A stretch of DNA of 64,000 nucleotides from Pseudomonas sp. L5B5 (GTDB taxonomy: Bacteria; Pseudomonadota; Gammaproteobacteria; Pseudomonadales; Pseudomonadaceae). The notes below the pieces were generated by a model. The model made no database searches. It saw nothing but the letters and a program-made list of their open reading frames with translations, and was not told the origin of the DNA. The position numbers and the translations under genes were made by a program. The stretch is from positions 2,728,001 to 2,792,000 of the forward strand of contig NZ_CP084742.1 of the NCBI RefSeq assembly GCF_020520285.1, given 5' to 3'. Below, piece after piece: positions 37,424 through 47,041 of the stretch (its first letter is position 1; every line of letters begins with the position of its first letter).

Positions 37424-37463
37424 AAAAAGCCCGCGTTGCCTTCACAGGCAACGCGGGCTTTTT
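37424..37463. terminator. Bidirectional terminator between trmO and fpr
   Basis: A 17-bp stem (aaaaagcccgcgttgcc / ggcaacgcgggcttttt) with a 6-nt loop; A and T runs on either side allow it to work on both strands. Confidence 0.95.
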
Positions 37464-37479
37464 GCTTGATGACGGGCGC

Positions 37480-38259
37480 TTACTTCTCGACGAAGGCACG
37501 CTCGATCAGGTAGTCGCCCGGCTCGCGCATGCGTGGCGAGACGCTCAGGCCGAAGCTGTTGAGCACTTCACTGGTTTCATCCAGCATGCTCGGGCTGCCG
37601 CACAGCATTGCGCGGTCGTCCTGCGGGTTGATCGGCGGCAGGCCGATGTCGCGGAACAGCTTGCCGCTGCGCATCAGGTCGGTCAGACGGCCTTCGTTCT
37701 CGAACGGCTCGCGAGTCACGGTGGGGTAGTAGATCAGCTTCTCGCGCAGGGCTTCGCCGAAAAACTCGTTCTGCGGCAGGTGCTCGGTGATGAACTCGCG
37801 GTAAGCGACTTCATTGACGTAGCGTACGCCGTGGCACAGGATCACTTTCTCGAAACGCTCGTAGGTTTCCGGATCCTGGATCACGCTCATGAACGGCGCC
37901 AGGCCAGTGCCGGTGCTGAGCAGGTAGAGGTGCTTGCCAGGCTTCAGGTCATCGAGCACCAGGGTACCGGTTGGTTTCTTGCTGATGATGATCTCGTCGC
38001 CTTCCTTCAGGTGCTGCAACTGGGAAGTCAGCGGGCCATCAGGAACCTTGATGCTGAAGAACTCGAGATGCTCTTCCCAGTTCGGACTGGCAATGGAGTA
38101 AGCACGCATAAGCGGTCGGCCATTGGGCTGTTGCAGGCCGATCATCACGAACTGACCGTTCTCGAAGCGCAGACCCGGGTCGCGGGTGCACTTGAAGCTG
38201 AACAGGGTGTCGTTCCAGTGATGAACACTGAGGACACGCTCGTGGTTCATGTTGCTCAT
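37480..38259 (-). CDS. fpr: Ferredoxin-NADP+ reductase
   Basis: A 259-residue FAD protein. FAD binding is marked by RAYSIAS, NADP binding by LLSTGTGLAPFMSVI and the CGSPSMLDE segment, and the C-terminus ends AFVEK as in the bacterial FPR type. It transfers electrons between NADPH and ferredoxin or flavodoxin and supports iron-sulfur and oxidative-stress metabolism. It is divergent from the LysR gene that controls it in P. putida and P. aeruginosa. Confidence 0.95.
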   Translation of the reverse strand: MSNMNHERVLSVHHWNDTLFSFKCTRDPGLRFENGQFVMIGLQQPNGRPLMRAYSIASPNWEEHLEFFSIKVPDGPLTSQLQHLKEGDEIIISKKPTGTLVLDDLKPGKHLYLLSTGTGLAPFMSVIQDPETYERFEKVILCHGVRYVNEVAYREFITEHLPQNEFFGEALREKLIYYPTVTREPFENEGRLTDLMRSGKLFRDIGLPPINPQDDRAMLCGSPSMLDETSEVLNSFGLSVSPRMREPGDYLIERAFVEK

Positions 38260-38378
38260 GTACGGGGGCTCCTAGAAATTGCCTGCGCTGACCATGAGCG
38301 CAATTGCACAGCATTCTAATGGCGGCGACAATATCTGTTAACTGGATTATTAAGATAAGGGTTATCGGTTATATCGAT

Positions 38379-39305
38379 ATGCGATTTACTCTCCGTCAAC
38401 TGCAAGTCTTCGTTGCCGTCGCCCAGCAAGAGAGCGTTTCTCGGGCTGCGGGTCTGCTGGCCCTGTCGCAATCTGCGGCCAGTACCTCCATCACCGAACT
38501 TGAGCGCCAATCCAGCTGCCAGCTTTTCGATCGGGCCGGCAAGCGCCTGAGTCTCAATGCCCTGGGCAAACAGCTCCTGCCCCAGGCAGTGGCGCTGCTC
38601 GACCAGGCCAAGGAGATCGAAGACCTGCTCAACGGCAAGTCGGGCTTCGGCTCACTCGCGGTCGGTGCGACCCTGACCATCGGCAATTACCTGGCAACCC
38701 TGCTGATCGGCAGTTTCATGCAGGTGCACCCGGAGAGCCAGGTCAAGCTCCATGTGCAGAACACTGCGCATATCGTGCAACAAGTGGCCCACTACGAAAT
38801 TGATCTGGGTCTAATCGAGGGCGACTGCAACCACCCGGACATCGAAGTGCAAAGTTGGGTCGAGGATGAGCTGGTGGTGTTCTGCGCGCCGCAGCACCCA
38901 TTGGCCAAGCGCGGTCACGCCACCATGGAAGAGCTCACCCATGAAGCCTGGATTCTGCGTGAACAGGGGTCTGGAACGCGACTGACCTTCGACCAGGCCA
39001 TGCGTCACCACCGTAGCACCTTGAACATTCGCCTGGAGCTGGAGCACACCGAAGCCATCAAGCGCGCAGTGGAATCCGGACTGGGAATTGGCTGCATCTC
39101 AAGGTTGGCACTGCGTGATGCGTTTCGCCGCGGCAGCCTGGTGCCGGTGGAAACACCGGGCCTGGATCTGGCCCGGCAGTTCTATTTCATCTGGCACAAG
39201 CAGAAGTACCAGACTTCGGCCATGCGCGAATTCCTCGAACTGTGCCGTTCGTTTACCGCCGGGGTACAACGCAGCGACGAAATCGTCCTGCCGAGCATCC
39301 CTTGA
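38379..39305 (+). CDS. finR: LysR-type regulator FinR
   Basis: A 308-residue LysR-family activator with an N-terminal winged HTH (MRFTLRQLQVFVAVAQQESVSRAAGLL) and a C-terminal substrate-binding-like domain. In pseudomonads FinR activates the divergent fpr in response to superoxide and other thiol stress, and the same divergent arrangement is seen here. The start at 38379 gives the standard LysR N-terminus; the earlier ATG would add an unlikely 25-residue leader. Confidence 0.9.
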   Translation: MRFTLRQLQVFVAVAQQESVSRAAGLLALSQSAASTSITELERQSSCQLFDRAGKRLSLNALGKQLLPQAVALLDQAKEIEDLLNGKSGFGSLAVGATLTIGNYLATLLIGSFMQVHPESQVKLHVQNTAHIVQQVAHYEIDLGLIEGDCNHPDIEVQSWVEDELVVFCAPQHPLAKRGHATMEELTHEAWILREQGSGTRLTFDQAMRHHRSTLNIRLELEHTEAIKRAVESGLGIGCISRLALRDAFRRGSLVPVETPGLDLARQFYFIWHKQKYQTSAMREFLELCRSFTAGVQRSDEIVLPSIP

Positions 39306-39306
39306 A

Positions 39307-39669
39307 TCAGATCAGGATCACTGCCCAGACGATGGTGATCATGCTCAGGGCGACAAACTGCGCCGCACTGCCCATATCCTTGGCGTTTTTCGACAATGGG
39401 TGACGATCCAGGGAAATCCGGTCGATGGCGGCCTCCACCGCCGAGTTGAGCAGCTCGACGATCAGTGCCAGCAGGCACACGGCGATCAACAGCGCGCGCT
39501 CGACCCTGCTGACATTGAGCAGGAAGCTCAGGGGAATCAGGATCACATTGAGCAGCACCAACTGACGGAATGCCGCCTCGCCAGTGAACGCCGCGCGCAA
39601 ACCATCGAACGAATAGCCGGCGGCGTTAAGGATACGTTTGAGACCGGTTTGACCTTTGAAAGGCGACAT
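39307..39669 (-). CDS. dgkA: Diacylglycerol kinase
   Basis: A 120-residue three-helix membrane kinase that phosphorylates diacylglycerol from lipid and glucan recycling. The conserved segment VELLNSAVEAAIDRI is present and three hydrophobic helices are visible. It converges on finR with 1 bp between stop codons and lies next to erdR, the same pair order as in P. aeruginosa. Confidence 0.93.
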   Translation of the reverse strand: MSPFKGQTGLKRILNAAGYSFDGLRAAFTGEAAFRQLVLLNVILIPLSFLLNVSRVERALLIAVCLLALIVELLNSAVEAAIDRISLDRHPLSKNAKDMGSAAQFVALSMITIVWAVILI

Positions 39670-39744
39670 AAGCTGGGCAACTGCAGAAGAAGGTGTGGGG
39701 AAGCTAGTTCAACCAAAGTCAAAAAAGCGTGAACGGACAGCCGG

Positions 39745-40395
39745 TCAGTGGCTGGAAATTGACTCAAGTTGTTGCAAGAGCAACGCCGCCTGGGTTCGGG
39801 TCCGGACCCCCAGCTTGCGGAAGATCGCGGTCACGTGGGCCTTGATCGTCGCCTCGGACACGCTCAGTTCATAGGCGATCTGCTTGTTCAGCAACCCTTC
39901 GCACACCATGGTCAACACCCGGAACTGCTGAGGCGTCAGGCTCGCCAGACCTTCGCTGGCCGCTTTGGCTTCCTCCGAGACGCTGACCTGTTCGAAGGCC
40001 TGCGGGGGCCACCAGACATCGCCGTCGAGCACACTGCGCACGGCCTGCTGGATGACTTCCAGGGAGCTGGACTTGGGGATGAAGCCGCTGGCGCCGAACT
40101 CGCGGGAACGCACCATGACGGACGCTTCTTCCTGAGCCGAGACCATCACCACCGGAATCTGCGGATATTGGCCGCGCAACAGCACCAGCCCGGAAAAACC
40201 GTAGGCACCGGGCATGTTCAGGTCCAGCAGGACCAGGTCCCAATCGGCTTTCTCGGTCAGGCGGGTTTCCAGTTCGGCGATGCTCGCCACTTCCACCAGG
40301 CGCACATTCGAACCCAGGCCCAGCGTAACGGCCTGGTGCAGTGCACTGCGAAAAAGCGGGTGGTCATCGGCAATCAGGATTTCGTATGTGGCCAT
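39745..40395 (-). CDS. erdR: LuxR-type response regulator ErdR
   Basis: A 216-residue two-domain regulator. The receiver has Asp acceptor context LVLLDLNMPGAYG and the C-terminal HTH contains LTPQQFRVLTMVCEGLLNKQIAYELSVSEATIK. It matches ErdR, which governs ethanol and acetate metabolism genes through acsA in P. aeruginosa. No sensor kinase is beside it; orphan status is normal for this regulator. Confidence 0.88.
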   Translation of the reverse strand: MATYEILIADDHPLFRSALHQAVTLGLGSNVRLVEVASIAELETRLTEKADWDLVLLDLNMPGAYGFSGLVLLRGQYPQIPVVMVSAQEEASVMVRSREFGASGFIPKSSSLEVIQQAVRSVLDGDVWWPPQAFEQVSVSEEAKAASEGLASLTPQQFRVLTMVCEGLLNKQIAYELSVSEATIKAHVTAIFRKLGVRTRTQAALLLQQLESISSH

Positions 40396-40632
40396 TTTTC
40401 AGATGATCCTGTTTTCATGGCAGGACTGATGCATTCAGTCCTCATCAAAGCTATTCGGGTAATCGCCAGAATGCGTTACCCAACGAGCACGAACGCCGCG
40501 AAAAACCTGAGTTAAACGGCGGTTCAAACAGCGCTGGCGCCCTAACCGGCGCCAAGCATGCCCAGCGAAGCCGGGGTGGTCAAGTTCGGAGCATTACGGC
40601 ATCTTGGCCAGCTAACTGACAAGAGGGCCATC

Positions 40633-41535
40633 ATGCGAAGCCAAGCCTTGCGTGCCGATGTCCTGATGCTGATCACCGCAGTGATCTGGGGCTCGGCCTT
40701 TGTCGCACAAACCTCTGGCATGAGCCATATCGGCCCCTTTCTCTATTCAGGTCTGCGTTTCGCCATGGGATCGCTGTGCCTGCTGCCACTGGTACTGCGC
40801 CGTTCGACCTCACGCTGCCCGCATGAACCCTTGCTCACTCGTGGCCTGCTGCAGGGCGGCATGCTCATGGGCCTGGCCCTGGCACTGGGAATCAACCTGC
40901 AACAGGTCGGGCTGATGTTCACCAGCGTCACCAACGCCGGATTCATTACCGGCCTGTATGTAATTGTAGTGCCACTGGTGGGTTTGCTGATCGGCCACAA
41001 GACCGGGCTGGGCACCTGGCTTGGCGCAGGGCTCGCTGTAGTGGGCATGTTCCTCCTGAGCGTCGGCGACAATTTCCAGGTCGCCGCAGGCGACTGGTTG
41101 CAATTGATCGGCGCCTTCGTCTGGGGTGGGCACGTGATCCTGGTCGGCCTGTTCGCCAGCAGGCATGACCCGATCCGCCTGGCCTTCCTGCAATTTGCCA
41201 CCTGCTCGGTGGTGAGCCTGGTTCTCGCCCTGTGCCTGGAACCGGTCCACTGGCCTGCCATCCTCGCCGCCGGCCCGGCCATTCTCTACGGCGGCGTGAT
41301 TGCCGTCGGTATCGGCTACACCCTGCAAGTGATCGCCCAGAAGGATGCCATCGCATCCCACGCGGCCATCATCCTGTCACTGGAGGCGGTGTTTGCAGCC
41401 ATTGCCGGAGCCTGGTTGCTGGATGAGTCGTTGCAGACCCGCGGCTACTTCGGTTGCGCCCTGATGCTCAGCGGCATGCTGGTGGCCCAGCTGTGGCCAC
41501 ACAAACCCCTGGCCGGCGCTACACAAAAGGCTTGA
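40633..41535 (+). CDS. EamA/DMT-family transporter
   Basis: A 300-residue drug/metabolite transporter with ten hydrophobic segments in two EamA repeats (VIWGSAFVAQTSGMSHIGPF; QLIGAFVWGGHVILVGLFA). Substrate unknown. The start at 40633 removes a 25-residue polar leader. Its 3' end overlaps the convergent tapT gene by 17 bp. Confidence 0.87.
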   Translation: MRSQALRADVLMLITAVIWGSAFVAQTSGMSHIGPFLYSGLRFAMGSLCLLPLVLRRSTSRCPHEPLLTRGLLQGGMLMGLALALGINLQQVGLMFTSVTNAGFITGLYVIVVPLVGLLIGHKTGLGTWLGAGLAVVGMFLLSVGDNFQVAAGDWLQLIGAFVWGGHVILVGLFASRHDPIRLAFLQFATCSVVSLVLALCLEPVHWPAILAAGPAILYGGVIAVGIGYTLQVIAQKDAIASHAAIILSLEAVFAAIAGAWLLDESLQTRGYFGCALMLSGMLVAQLWPHKPLAGATQKA

Positions 41536-42229
41536 GCCGGGCGTGGATCTCGTCATCCGGATCGATCGCCCGCTGGAACTTCGCCGACAGGTAGTGGGTG
41601 CTGAATACGTCGAGATAGGCATCCAGTGCCTGGCTGACGTGTTCATCTCCTGCCAGTTCCAGACACAATGCCGCCACTTCCGCAGTACAGAAATGGTCAT
41701 CGCGCTTGGAACGACGCAGCTTGTAGCGAGAAAGCCGCTCGGAAGACAGGCTCAGCACCGGCAAGTGCTCGAGGTACGGGCTCTTGCGAAACATCTTGCG
41801 TGCTTCGCTCCAGGTGGCGTCGAGCAGGATGAACAACGGACGCTTGCCCTCCTCCCGCCGGACCTCGGTGACTACCCGCTCGGGCGCCACGAACTCTCCC
41901 GGGAACACGATGTAAGGCTGCCACTGGGGGTCGGCCAGAAGCTCCAGCAATTGCGGATTCACTTCGGTACGCGACCAATTGAACGCCGAGGTGTCGGCGA
42001 TCACGTCGGCAATCAACCAGCCGGTATTGCTCGGCTTGAGCGGCTCGACATCATGCATCACCAGGCACACGGCCGAGTCGGCGGTGACCGTGGGACGCCA
42101 GGCGCACAGGCAATGACTTGGAATGACCCGGCAGCGCGGACAGCGCTCAGCCCGCGAACCTCGGGCGAAAAAGGGCTTGGCTACACGAGCCATGCGCTCC
42201 TCGCGCAGACGGGAAACCGCGTGGCTCAT
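41519..42229 (-). CDS. tapT: DTW-domain tRNA-uridine aminocarboxypropyltransferase (TapT)
   Basis: A 236-residue DTW-domain protein. The DxTW motif reads DATWSEARKM; an N-terminal zinc-type segment CPRCRVIPSHCLC precedes it. The family makes acp3U47 in tRNAs using S-adenosylmethionine. The start at 42229 (MSHAVSRLREER) fits the Pseudomonas homologues. Its 3' end overlaps the EamA gene by 17 bp, so the two convergent transcripts share sequence. Confidence 0.88.
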   Translation of the reverse strand: MSHAVSRLREERMARVAKPFFARGSRAERCPRCRVIPSHCLCAWRPTVTADSAVCLVMHDVEPLKPSNTGWLIADVIADTSAFNWSRTEVNPQLLELLADPQWQPYIVFPGEFVAPERVVTEVRREEGKRPLFILLDATWSEARKMFRKSPYLEHLPVLSLSSERLSRYKLRRSKRDDHFCTAEVAALCLELAGDEHVSQALDAYLDVFSTHYLSAKFQRAIDPDDEIHARLKPFV

Positions 42230-42419
42230 TGCTGACCACACCGGGAAAGAAGGGGAATCGACACAAAAATGACTCGAAAGGAGAAAAGTCGCTGGAGTTT
42301 ATCAGAGCTATCCCTGCAAACCTGTACCGCCCTTGTGACTCTGCACCTATAATCCGACGCCACTGAACGCACAGTCGAGCGACTGGTCGAAGCATCAGTC
42401 ACTGCACCAGGAGAGTTTC

Positions 42420-42845
42420 ATGTTGCGCTTTACCATTCCTACCGTCGCCCTTCTGCTGGCCTTGCCCCTGGGTGCCCAGGCTGCATCGTTGCAAGAGTTC
42501 GAACTGAGCAAGATGCTGGAGAAGGTTGCGGCGGACAGCAGCATCGGCACTCCCCGGGAAATCAACGAGAACATTCTCGACCAGGGTTATACCGTTGAGG
42601 GCAAGGAGCTGATCAACCACTTGAGCGTCCAGGCTTCCCATGCTGCACAGATGCGCGCCAACCCCAAGGCCGTCTACCTGCAACTGGGCGCCAGCGTCTG
42701 CCGCAACCCCAACTATCGCAAGCTGATGGCCAAGGGTGCAGTCTTGCGCTACGAGTTCACTGAAAACCGCACCAACCGTCCTGTCGCCTCGGCACGCTTC
42801 CAGGAGTCGGACTGCCCGGCGCAAGGCGTGCAAAAGAAGAAATGA
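42420..42845 (+). CDS. Secreted PA3611-like protein
   Basis: A 141-residue protein with a signal peptide (about residues 1-21, ending GAQA). The mature part resembles P. aeruginosa PA3611, annotated as a quorum-sensing-regulated virulence factor of unknown mechanism; the segments NENILDQGYTVEG and VCRNPNYRKLMAKGAVLRYEF are typical. One cysteine pair (CRNP ... SDCPA) may form a disulfide. The location near recA and dgkA is the same as PA3611. Confidence 0.7.
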   Translation: MLRFTIPTVALLLALPLGAQAASLQEFELSKMLEKVAADSSIGTPREINENILDQGYTVEGKELINHLSVQASHAAQMRANPKAVYLQLGASVCRNPNYRKLMAKGAVLRYEFTENRTNRPVASARFQESDCPAQGVQKKK

Positions 42846-43040
42846 TCAAGTACGGGTTGCGCGCCGCTGCTGATCATCGGCGCGCAATTCCGCCACAAGC
42901 GCCTGCAAGTACGGCGAGGGTCGCTCCTCTCCCGCCAAGCGACGGCGACACTCCTCCTCCAGGCTCAATCGATGGGCCACCGCAGCCTCCTGCAATAGCT
43001 GGTAAAGCTGTGGGTCGATTTCCAGCGTGACCGTGGTCAT
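42846..43040 (-). CDS. Small ribbon-helix-helix-like protein
   Basis: A 64-residue protein. The N-terminus TTVTLEIDPQLYQLLQEAAVAHRLSLEEECRRRL has the beta-strand then two-helix pattern of Arc/FitA-type DNA-binding antitoxins. A GGAGG site precedes the ATG. The stop lies immediately next to the stop of the PA3611-like gene. No toxin gene is adjacent, so it is either an orphan antitoxin or a small autoregulator. Confidence 0.6.
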   Translation of the reverse strand: MTTVTLEIDPQLYQLLQEAAVAHRLSLEEECRRRLAGEERPSPYLQALVAELRADDQQRRATRT

Positions 43041-43493
43041 CCATCGCCTCCATGCCCCTGGCCTGCGCCGACAATAACCAGGCAACCCTCACTTCGAGGG
43101 TGCTCTTGAACCCGGCGCTTTCGCTTAGTAAATCAGAGCTTCATAGCATTGCCGCACCTTCGGATAAGCGGCTCTCGCACCTGAAAAACCAGCAAGAAGC
43201 GGTTGCCAGCCAAGACGTCATGAGCACATGATCGAATTATGTTCGAACGTTCCCATCGATTGCCTTGGGGCGGGTCAGGAGACCGCCAATCGTGTCTTGC
43301 AGTGCGAGTTTTTCTCAAATAAAGGAAAGCAGAACCTCTGAAGGCGAACCGCTCACGGCCAACGATTGCCAGCCGTGACCAGCTCGAAGAACTGTCCAGG
43401 CGGCCAAGCCAGGCAGGCAGCGACACAGGCAGTGTCGTGGCGCGATCGGACACGCCGAGCGCGCATCAGATTCTGTGCAGAAGGAGAAGCTGA
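43041..43493. other. Intergenic region without a recognised gene
   Basis: About 450 bp upstream of the LOG gene. It holds a short hairpin (accctc-acttc-gagggt, 43085-43101) upstream of the ribbon-helix-helix gene that could be an operator, and otherwise no reading frame with a convincing start. No RNA gene or repeat was recognised. Confidence 0.5.
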
Positions 43494-44612
43494 ATGCCCT
43501 ACCAAACGAATGACCTTTTAGCCCGTCATTTTCAAAGCAACGGCGTCGATCTCACCAGCCAGGTCGAAGAGCAACTCAACCTGATTGCCCCCAACAGTCC
43601 GAATATTCCCCTTTATCGTGACATGGTCCTTACCGTCCTGAGGATGGCCGAGGACGATCTCAATCGCTGGAACGCCAAGATCACTTTGCAGGCATTGCGA
43701 GAGCTGGAACATGCCTTCAGGGTGCTGGAGCAATTCAAGGGACGGCGCAAAGTGACAGTCTTCGGCTCGGCACGTACCCCCAGTGAACATCCGCTGTATG
43801 CCATGGCCAGGGAACTCGGGGCAGCCCTGGCCCGCTCGGACCTGATGGTCATCACCGGTGCCGGCGGCGGCATCATGGCCGCAGCCCACGACGGCGCCGG
43901 GTTGGAACACAGCCTGGGTTTCAACATCACCCTGCCCTTCGAACAGCACGCGAACCCGACAGTGGGTGGCACGGAGAACCTGCTGTCGTTCCACTTCTTC
44001 TTTACCCGCAAACTGTTCTTCGTCAAGGAAGCCGATGCCCTGGTACTTTGCCCGGGTGGCTTTGGCACCCTCGATGAAGCGCTGGAAGTACTGACCCTGA
44101 TCCAGACCGGCAAGAGTCCATTGGTGCCGGTGGTACTGCTGGACTCTCCCGGAGGGCAGTTCTGGCAAGGCGCCCTGGATTTCATCCAGGGCCAGCTGGA
44201 GGCCAACCGCTACATCCTGCCCAGTGACATGAAGCTGATGCGCTTGGTGCACAGCACCGAAGAGGCCGTACAGGAAATCCAGCAGTTTTATGCCAACTTC
44301 CATTCCAGCCGCTGGCTCAAGCAGCAGTTCGTCATCCGCATGAACTACAACCTCAACGAACAAGCCCTGGAACAGATGCAGGTCGAATTTTCCGACCTGT
44401 GCCTGAGTGGCCAGTTCCAGCAACATGCCTACAGCGCCGAAGAGCAGGATGACGCGCAATTCAGCCATCTGGCGCGGCTGTCGTTTGCGTTCAAGGCCAG
44501 AGACAACGGTCGGCTGCGGGAGTTGATCGACTTCATCAACCTGCCACATAACTGGTCCAGGCAGCAGTCCAGGACAACGCAACGAGAAAGGGAAACCAGC
44601 AAGACCGACTGA
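43494..44612 (+). CDS. LOG-family protein
   Basis: A 372-residue protein with the LOG (lonely guy) domain: VFGSARTPSEHPLY, ITGAGGGIM and the catalytic PGGFGTLDE near residue 187. LOG proteins cleave nucleoside monophosphates to base and ribose phosphate. This one is about twice the length of a plant LOG and carries about 80 N-terminal and 100 C-terminal residues of unknown role, as in other proteobacterial members. Cytoplasmic. Confidence 0.82.
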   Translation: MPYQTNDLLARHFQSNGVDLTSQVEEQLNLIAPNSPNIPLYRDMVLTVLRMAEDDLNRWNAKITLQALRELEHAFRVLEQFKGRRKVTVFGSARTPSEHPLYAMARELGAALARSDLMVITGAGGGIMAAAHDGAGLEHSLGFNITLPFEQHANPTVGGTENLLSFHFFFTRKLFFVKEADALVLCPGGFGTLDEALEVLTLIQTGKSPLVPVVLLDSPGGQFWQGALDFIQGQLEANRYILPSDMKLMRLVHSTEEAVQEIQQFYANFHSSRWLKQQFVIRMNYNLNEQALEQMQVEFSDLCLSGQFQQHAYSAEEQDDAQFSHLARLSFAFKARDNGRLRELIDFINLPHNWSRQQSRTTQRERETSKTD

Positions 44613-44652
44613 TCCGCGCCAACGCCCGTTGTCTCATGCAGCGGGCACCGCC

Positions 44653-45120
44653 TCAATCATCCAGGCTGCGACGACTCAACAAGCGACTGATCATGTCCAT
44701 GGAGTATCCGCGATACCCCAGGAAACGCCCTTGCCTGGCCCGCTCCCGGGCATCCACCGGGAATTGCCCGGAGAACTTGCGCTGCCAGACGTCCCTTAGC
44801 TGCTCCTGCCAGTCAATTGCGCACTCACGCAAGGCAAGTTCGATATCACTGCGTTGCAAGCCACGTTGGCCAAGCTCTTCACGGATGCGCACTGGCCCAT
44901 AACCCGAACGGGCACGATAGGAGATGAAACTTTCGAGATAACGGGATTCGGACAACAACCCTTCTTCCGTTAGACGGTCGAGGGCCGCTTCGATCATTTC
45001 AGGAGGAGCGCCGCGCTGACGCAACTTGCGCGTCAGCTCGACTCGACCATGCTCGCGTCGCGCGAGCAGGTCCATTGCAGTTCGCCGCACTGCGACGAGG
45101 GTATCGAGTACGGCGATCAT
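44653..45120 (-). CDS. recX: RecX, RecA inhibitor
   Basis: A 155-residue protein with three-helix repeats ([43 protein letters not shown]) typical of RecX. It caps RecA filaments and limits recombination and SOS. It lies 8 bp downstream of recA in the same direction and is probably read through from it. Confidence 0.92.
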   Translation of the reverse strand: MIAVLDTLVAVRRTAMDLLARREHGRVELTRKLRQRGAPPEMIEAALDRLTEEGLLSESRYLESFISYRARSGYGPVRIREELGQRGLQRSDIELALRECAIDWQEQLRDVWQRKFSGQFPVDARERARQGRFLGYRGYSMDMISRLLSRRSLDD

Positions 45121-45128
45121 GGGAGCAA

Positions 45129-46181
45129 TCAGAGATCAGCGTCAGCCATATCGTCTTCGGTTTGTTTGACCGGAGCAGCCTTGGTATCCGGAGAACCGCT
45201 CAACAGCTTGTCGCGGATTTGCTTCTCCAGCGCATTGCCGATCTCCGGGTTGTCTTGCAGGAACTTGGCCGAGTTGGCCTTGCCCTGGCCGATCTTGTTG
45301 CCCTGATAGCTGTACCAGGCACCGGATTTCTCCAGGAAGCCGTGCAGCACACCAAGGTCGATGATCTCGCCATTGAGGTAGATGCCCTTGCCGTAGAGGA
45401 TCTGGAACTCGGCCTGACGGAAGGGTGGAGCCACCTTGTTCTTGACGATCTTGACTCGGGTCTCGCTGCCCACCACTTCGTCGCCTTCCTTGACTGCGCC
45501 GGTACGGCGGATGTCGAGACGAACCGAAGCGTAGAACTTCAGGGCGTTACCACCGGTGGTGGTTTCCGGGCTGCCGAACATCACGCCAATCTTCATGCGG
45601 ATCTGGTTGATGAAGATCACCAGGCAGTTGGCGTTCTTGATGTTGCCGGTGATCTTGCGCAGAGCCTGGGACATCAGGCGGGCTTGCAGGCCCACGTGCA
45701 TGTCGCCCATTTCGCCTTCGATTTCAGCCTTGGGCACCAGGGCCGCCACGGAGTCGACGATGATCACGTCCACCGCGTTGGAACGCACCAGCATGTCGGT
45801 GATTTCCAGAGCCTGCTCGCCGGTGTCTGGCTGGGAAACCAGCAGGTCGTCGACATTGACGCCCAGTTTGCCGGCGTATTCCGGGTCCAGGGCGTGTTCG
45901 GCGTCGACGAACGCACAAGTAGCACCAGCTTTCTGTGCCTGGGCGATGACCGACAGGGTCAGGGTAGTCTTACCGGACGACTCGGGACCGTAGATTTCAA
46001 CGATACGGCCTTTCGGCAGGCCGCCAATGCCCAGAGCAATGTCCAGACCCAGAGAGCCGGTGGAAATGGCGGGGATCGCCTGACGGTCGTGATCGCCCAT
46101 ACGCATTACGGCACCCTTGCCGAATTGACGTTCGATCTGACCCAGGGCCGCAGCCAAGGCTTTCTTCTTGTTGTCGTCCAT
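45129..46181 (-). CDS. recA: Recombinase RecA
   Basis: A 350-residue recombinase starting [23 protein letters not shown]. Walker A reads GPESSGKT, and the mixed C-terminal acidic tail (EDDMADADL) is normal. It forms filaments on single-stranded DNA, promotes strand exchange and triggers LexA and PrtR-type cleavage; the latter would induce the adjacent tailocin. A LexA box lies 41 bp upstream of the start. Confidence 0.98.
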   Translation of the reverse strand: MDDNKKKALAAALGQIERQFGKGAVMRMGDHDRQAIPAISTGSLGLDIALGIGGLPKGRIVEIYGPESSGKTTLTLSVIAQAQKAGATCAFVDAEHALDPEYAGKLGVNVDDLLVSQPDTGEQALEITDMLVRSNAVDVIIVDSVAALVPKAEIEGEMGDMHVGLQARLMSQALRKITGNIKNANCLVIFINQIRMKIGVMFGSPETTTGGNALKFYASVRLDIRRTGAVKEGDEVVGSETRVKIVKNKVAPPFRQAEFQILYGKGIYLNGEIIDLGVLHGFLEKSGAWYSYQGNKIGQGKANSAKFLQDNPEIGNALEKQIRDKLLSGSPDTKAAPVKQTEDDMADADL

Positions 46182-46221
46182 TAAAGTCCTCACGTAATCA
46201 ATAAGGCCTGACGGCCAACAC

Positions 46222-46237
46222 CTGTATAAGTAGCCAG
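46222..46237 (-). promoter_or_regulatory. Putative LexA (SOS) box of recA
   Basis: On the minus strand CTGGCTACTTATACAG has the CTG-N10-CAG form. It is 41 bp before the recA start. Confidence 0.8.
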
Positions 46238-46264
46238 TATTATTCCACAGCGTTCGAGGATCGC

Positions 46265-46765
46265 CTACCCCTGATTTGCGATTTCTGCCGCCGCATGTTG
46301 CAGCAACCCCTCTAGGGCGGCCTTCACCGTTTGTCGGCGGACCTCGTCGCGGTTGCCCGGGAAGTGCCGACACTCGGTAATCAGACGCTCTCCCACGCCC
46401 CAGGCCAGCCATACGGTACCCACGGGCTTTTGCGGCGAACCGCCGTCCGGCCCGGCGATACCGCTGACCGCCACGGCAAAACGCGCATGACTGCGGGCCT
46501 GGGCCCCGCGAACCATGGCCTCCACCACCTCATGGCTGACCGCTCCCACCGACTCGAAGAGCCCCGGCGGCACCCCGAGCTGCTCGGTCTTCTGGCGATT
46601 GGAGTAGGTCACGTAACCGGCCTCGAACCAGGCCGAGCTACCCGGAACCCGGGTGATGGCCTCGGCAATCCCGCCGCCGGTGCAAGACTCTGCCGTACTG
46701 ACGTGGGCATTGAGAACCTGCAGGCGACGGCCAAGTTCCGCAGCAAGCTGGGTGATTTCTTTCAC
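46265..46765 (-). CDS. pncC: Nicotinamide-nucleotide amidase (CinA C-terminal type)
   Basis: A 166-residue CinA-C protein: [16 protein letters not shown], then [10 protein letters not shown] and [12 protein letters not shown] are the family blocks. It deamidates NMN to NaMN. Initiation at GTG 46765 follows a good CAGGAG site. It lies upstream of recA in the usual cinA-recA-recX order, and its upstream side is where the tailocin is inserted. Confidence 0.92.
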   Translation of the reverse strand: MKEITQLAAELGRRLQVLNAHVSTAESCTGGGIAEAITRVPGSSAWFEAGYVTYSNRQKTEQLGVPPGLFESVGAVSHEVVEAMVRGAQARSHARFAVAVSGIAGPDGGSPQKPVGTVWLAWGVGERLITECRHFPGNRDEVRRQTVKAALEGLLQHAAAEIANQG

Positions 46766-47041
46766 GTTGATCTCCTGATGAGGCGGGCATGTGCCTAACC
46801 TACACCAGGGCCGATGGCTTGCAAGTGACACGCCGTCTCAGCGTGCCACGCCCAGCACCTAACTCTGCTGCAGCCCCCTGGGGACGGCCGCGAAGCCCGG
46901 CCTACAGGCCAGACTCCTGACACCATCACTAGGGCACCTCGCAGCATGCCGGCCCTGGGCGGTGCAAACAGGATGGCCACAAACCTGGAGCAACAGCCCC
47001 GTCGCTGCTGCGCCAAGGCGAATGGTGCAAAAAGGAACGGC
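46766..47041. other. Junction region between tailocin and cinA-type gene
   Basis: 276 bp with no convincing gene. An 89-residue frame begins at 47064, overlapping the com-like stop, but its composition (runs of Gly, Pro and Trp) does not look like a real protein. It may be a degraded remnant of a downstream com partner. No att repeat is visible. Confidence 0.45.
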
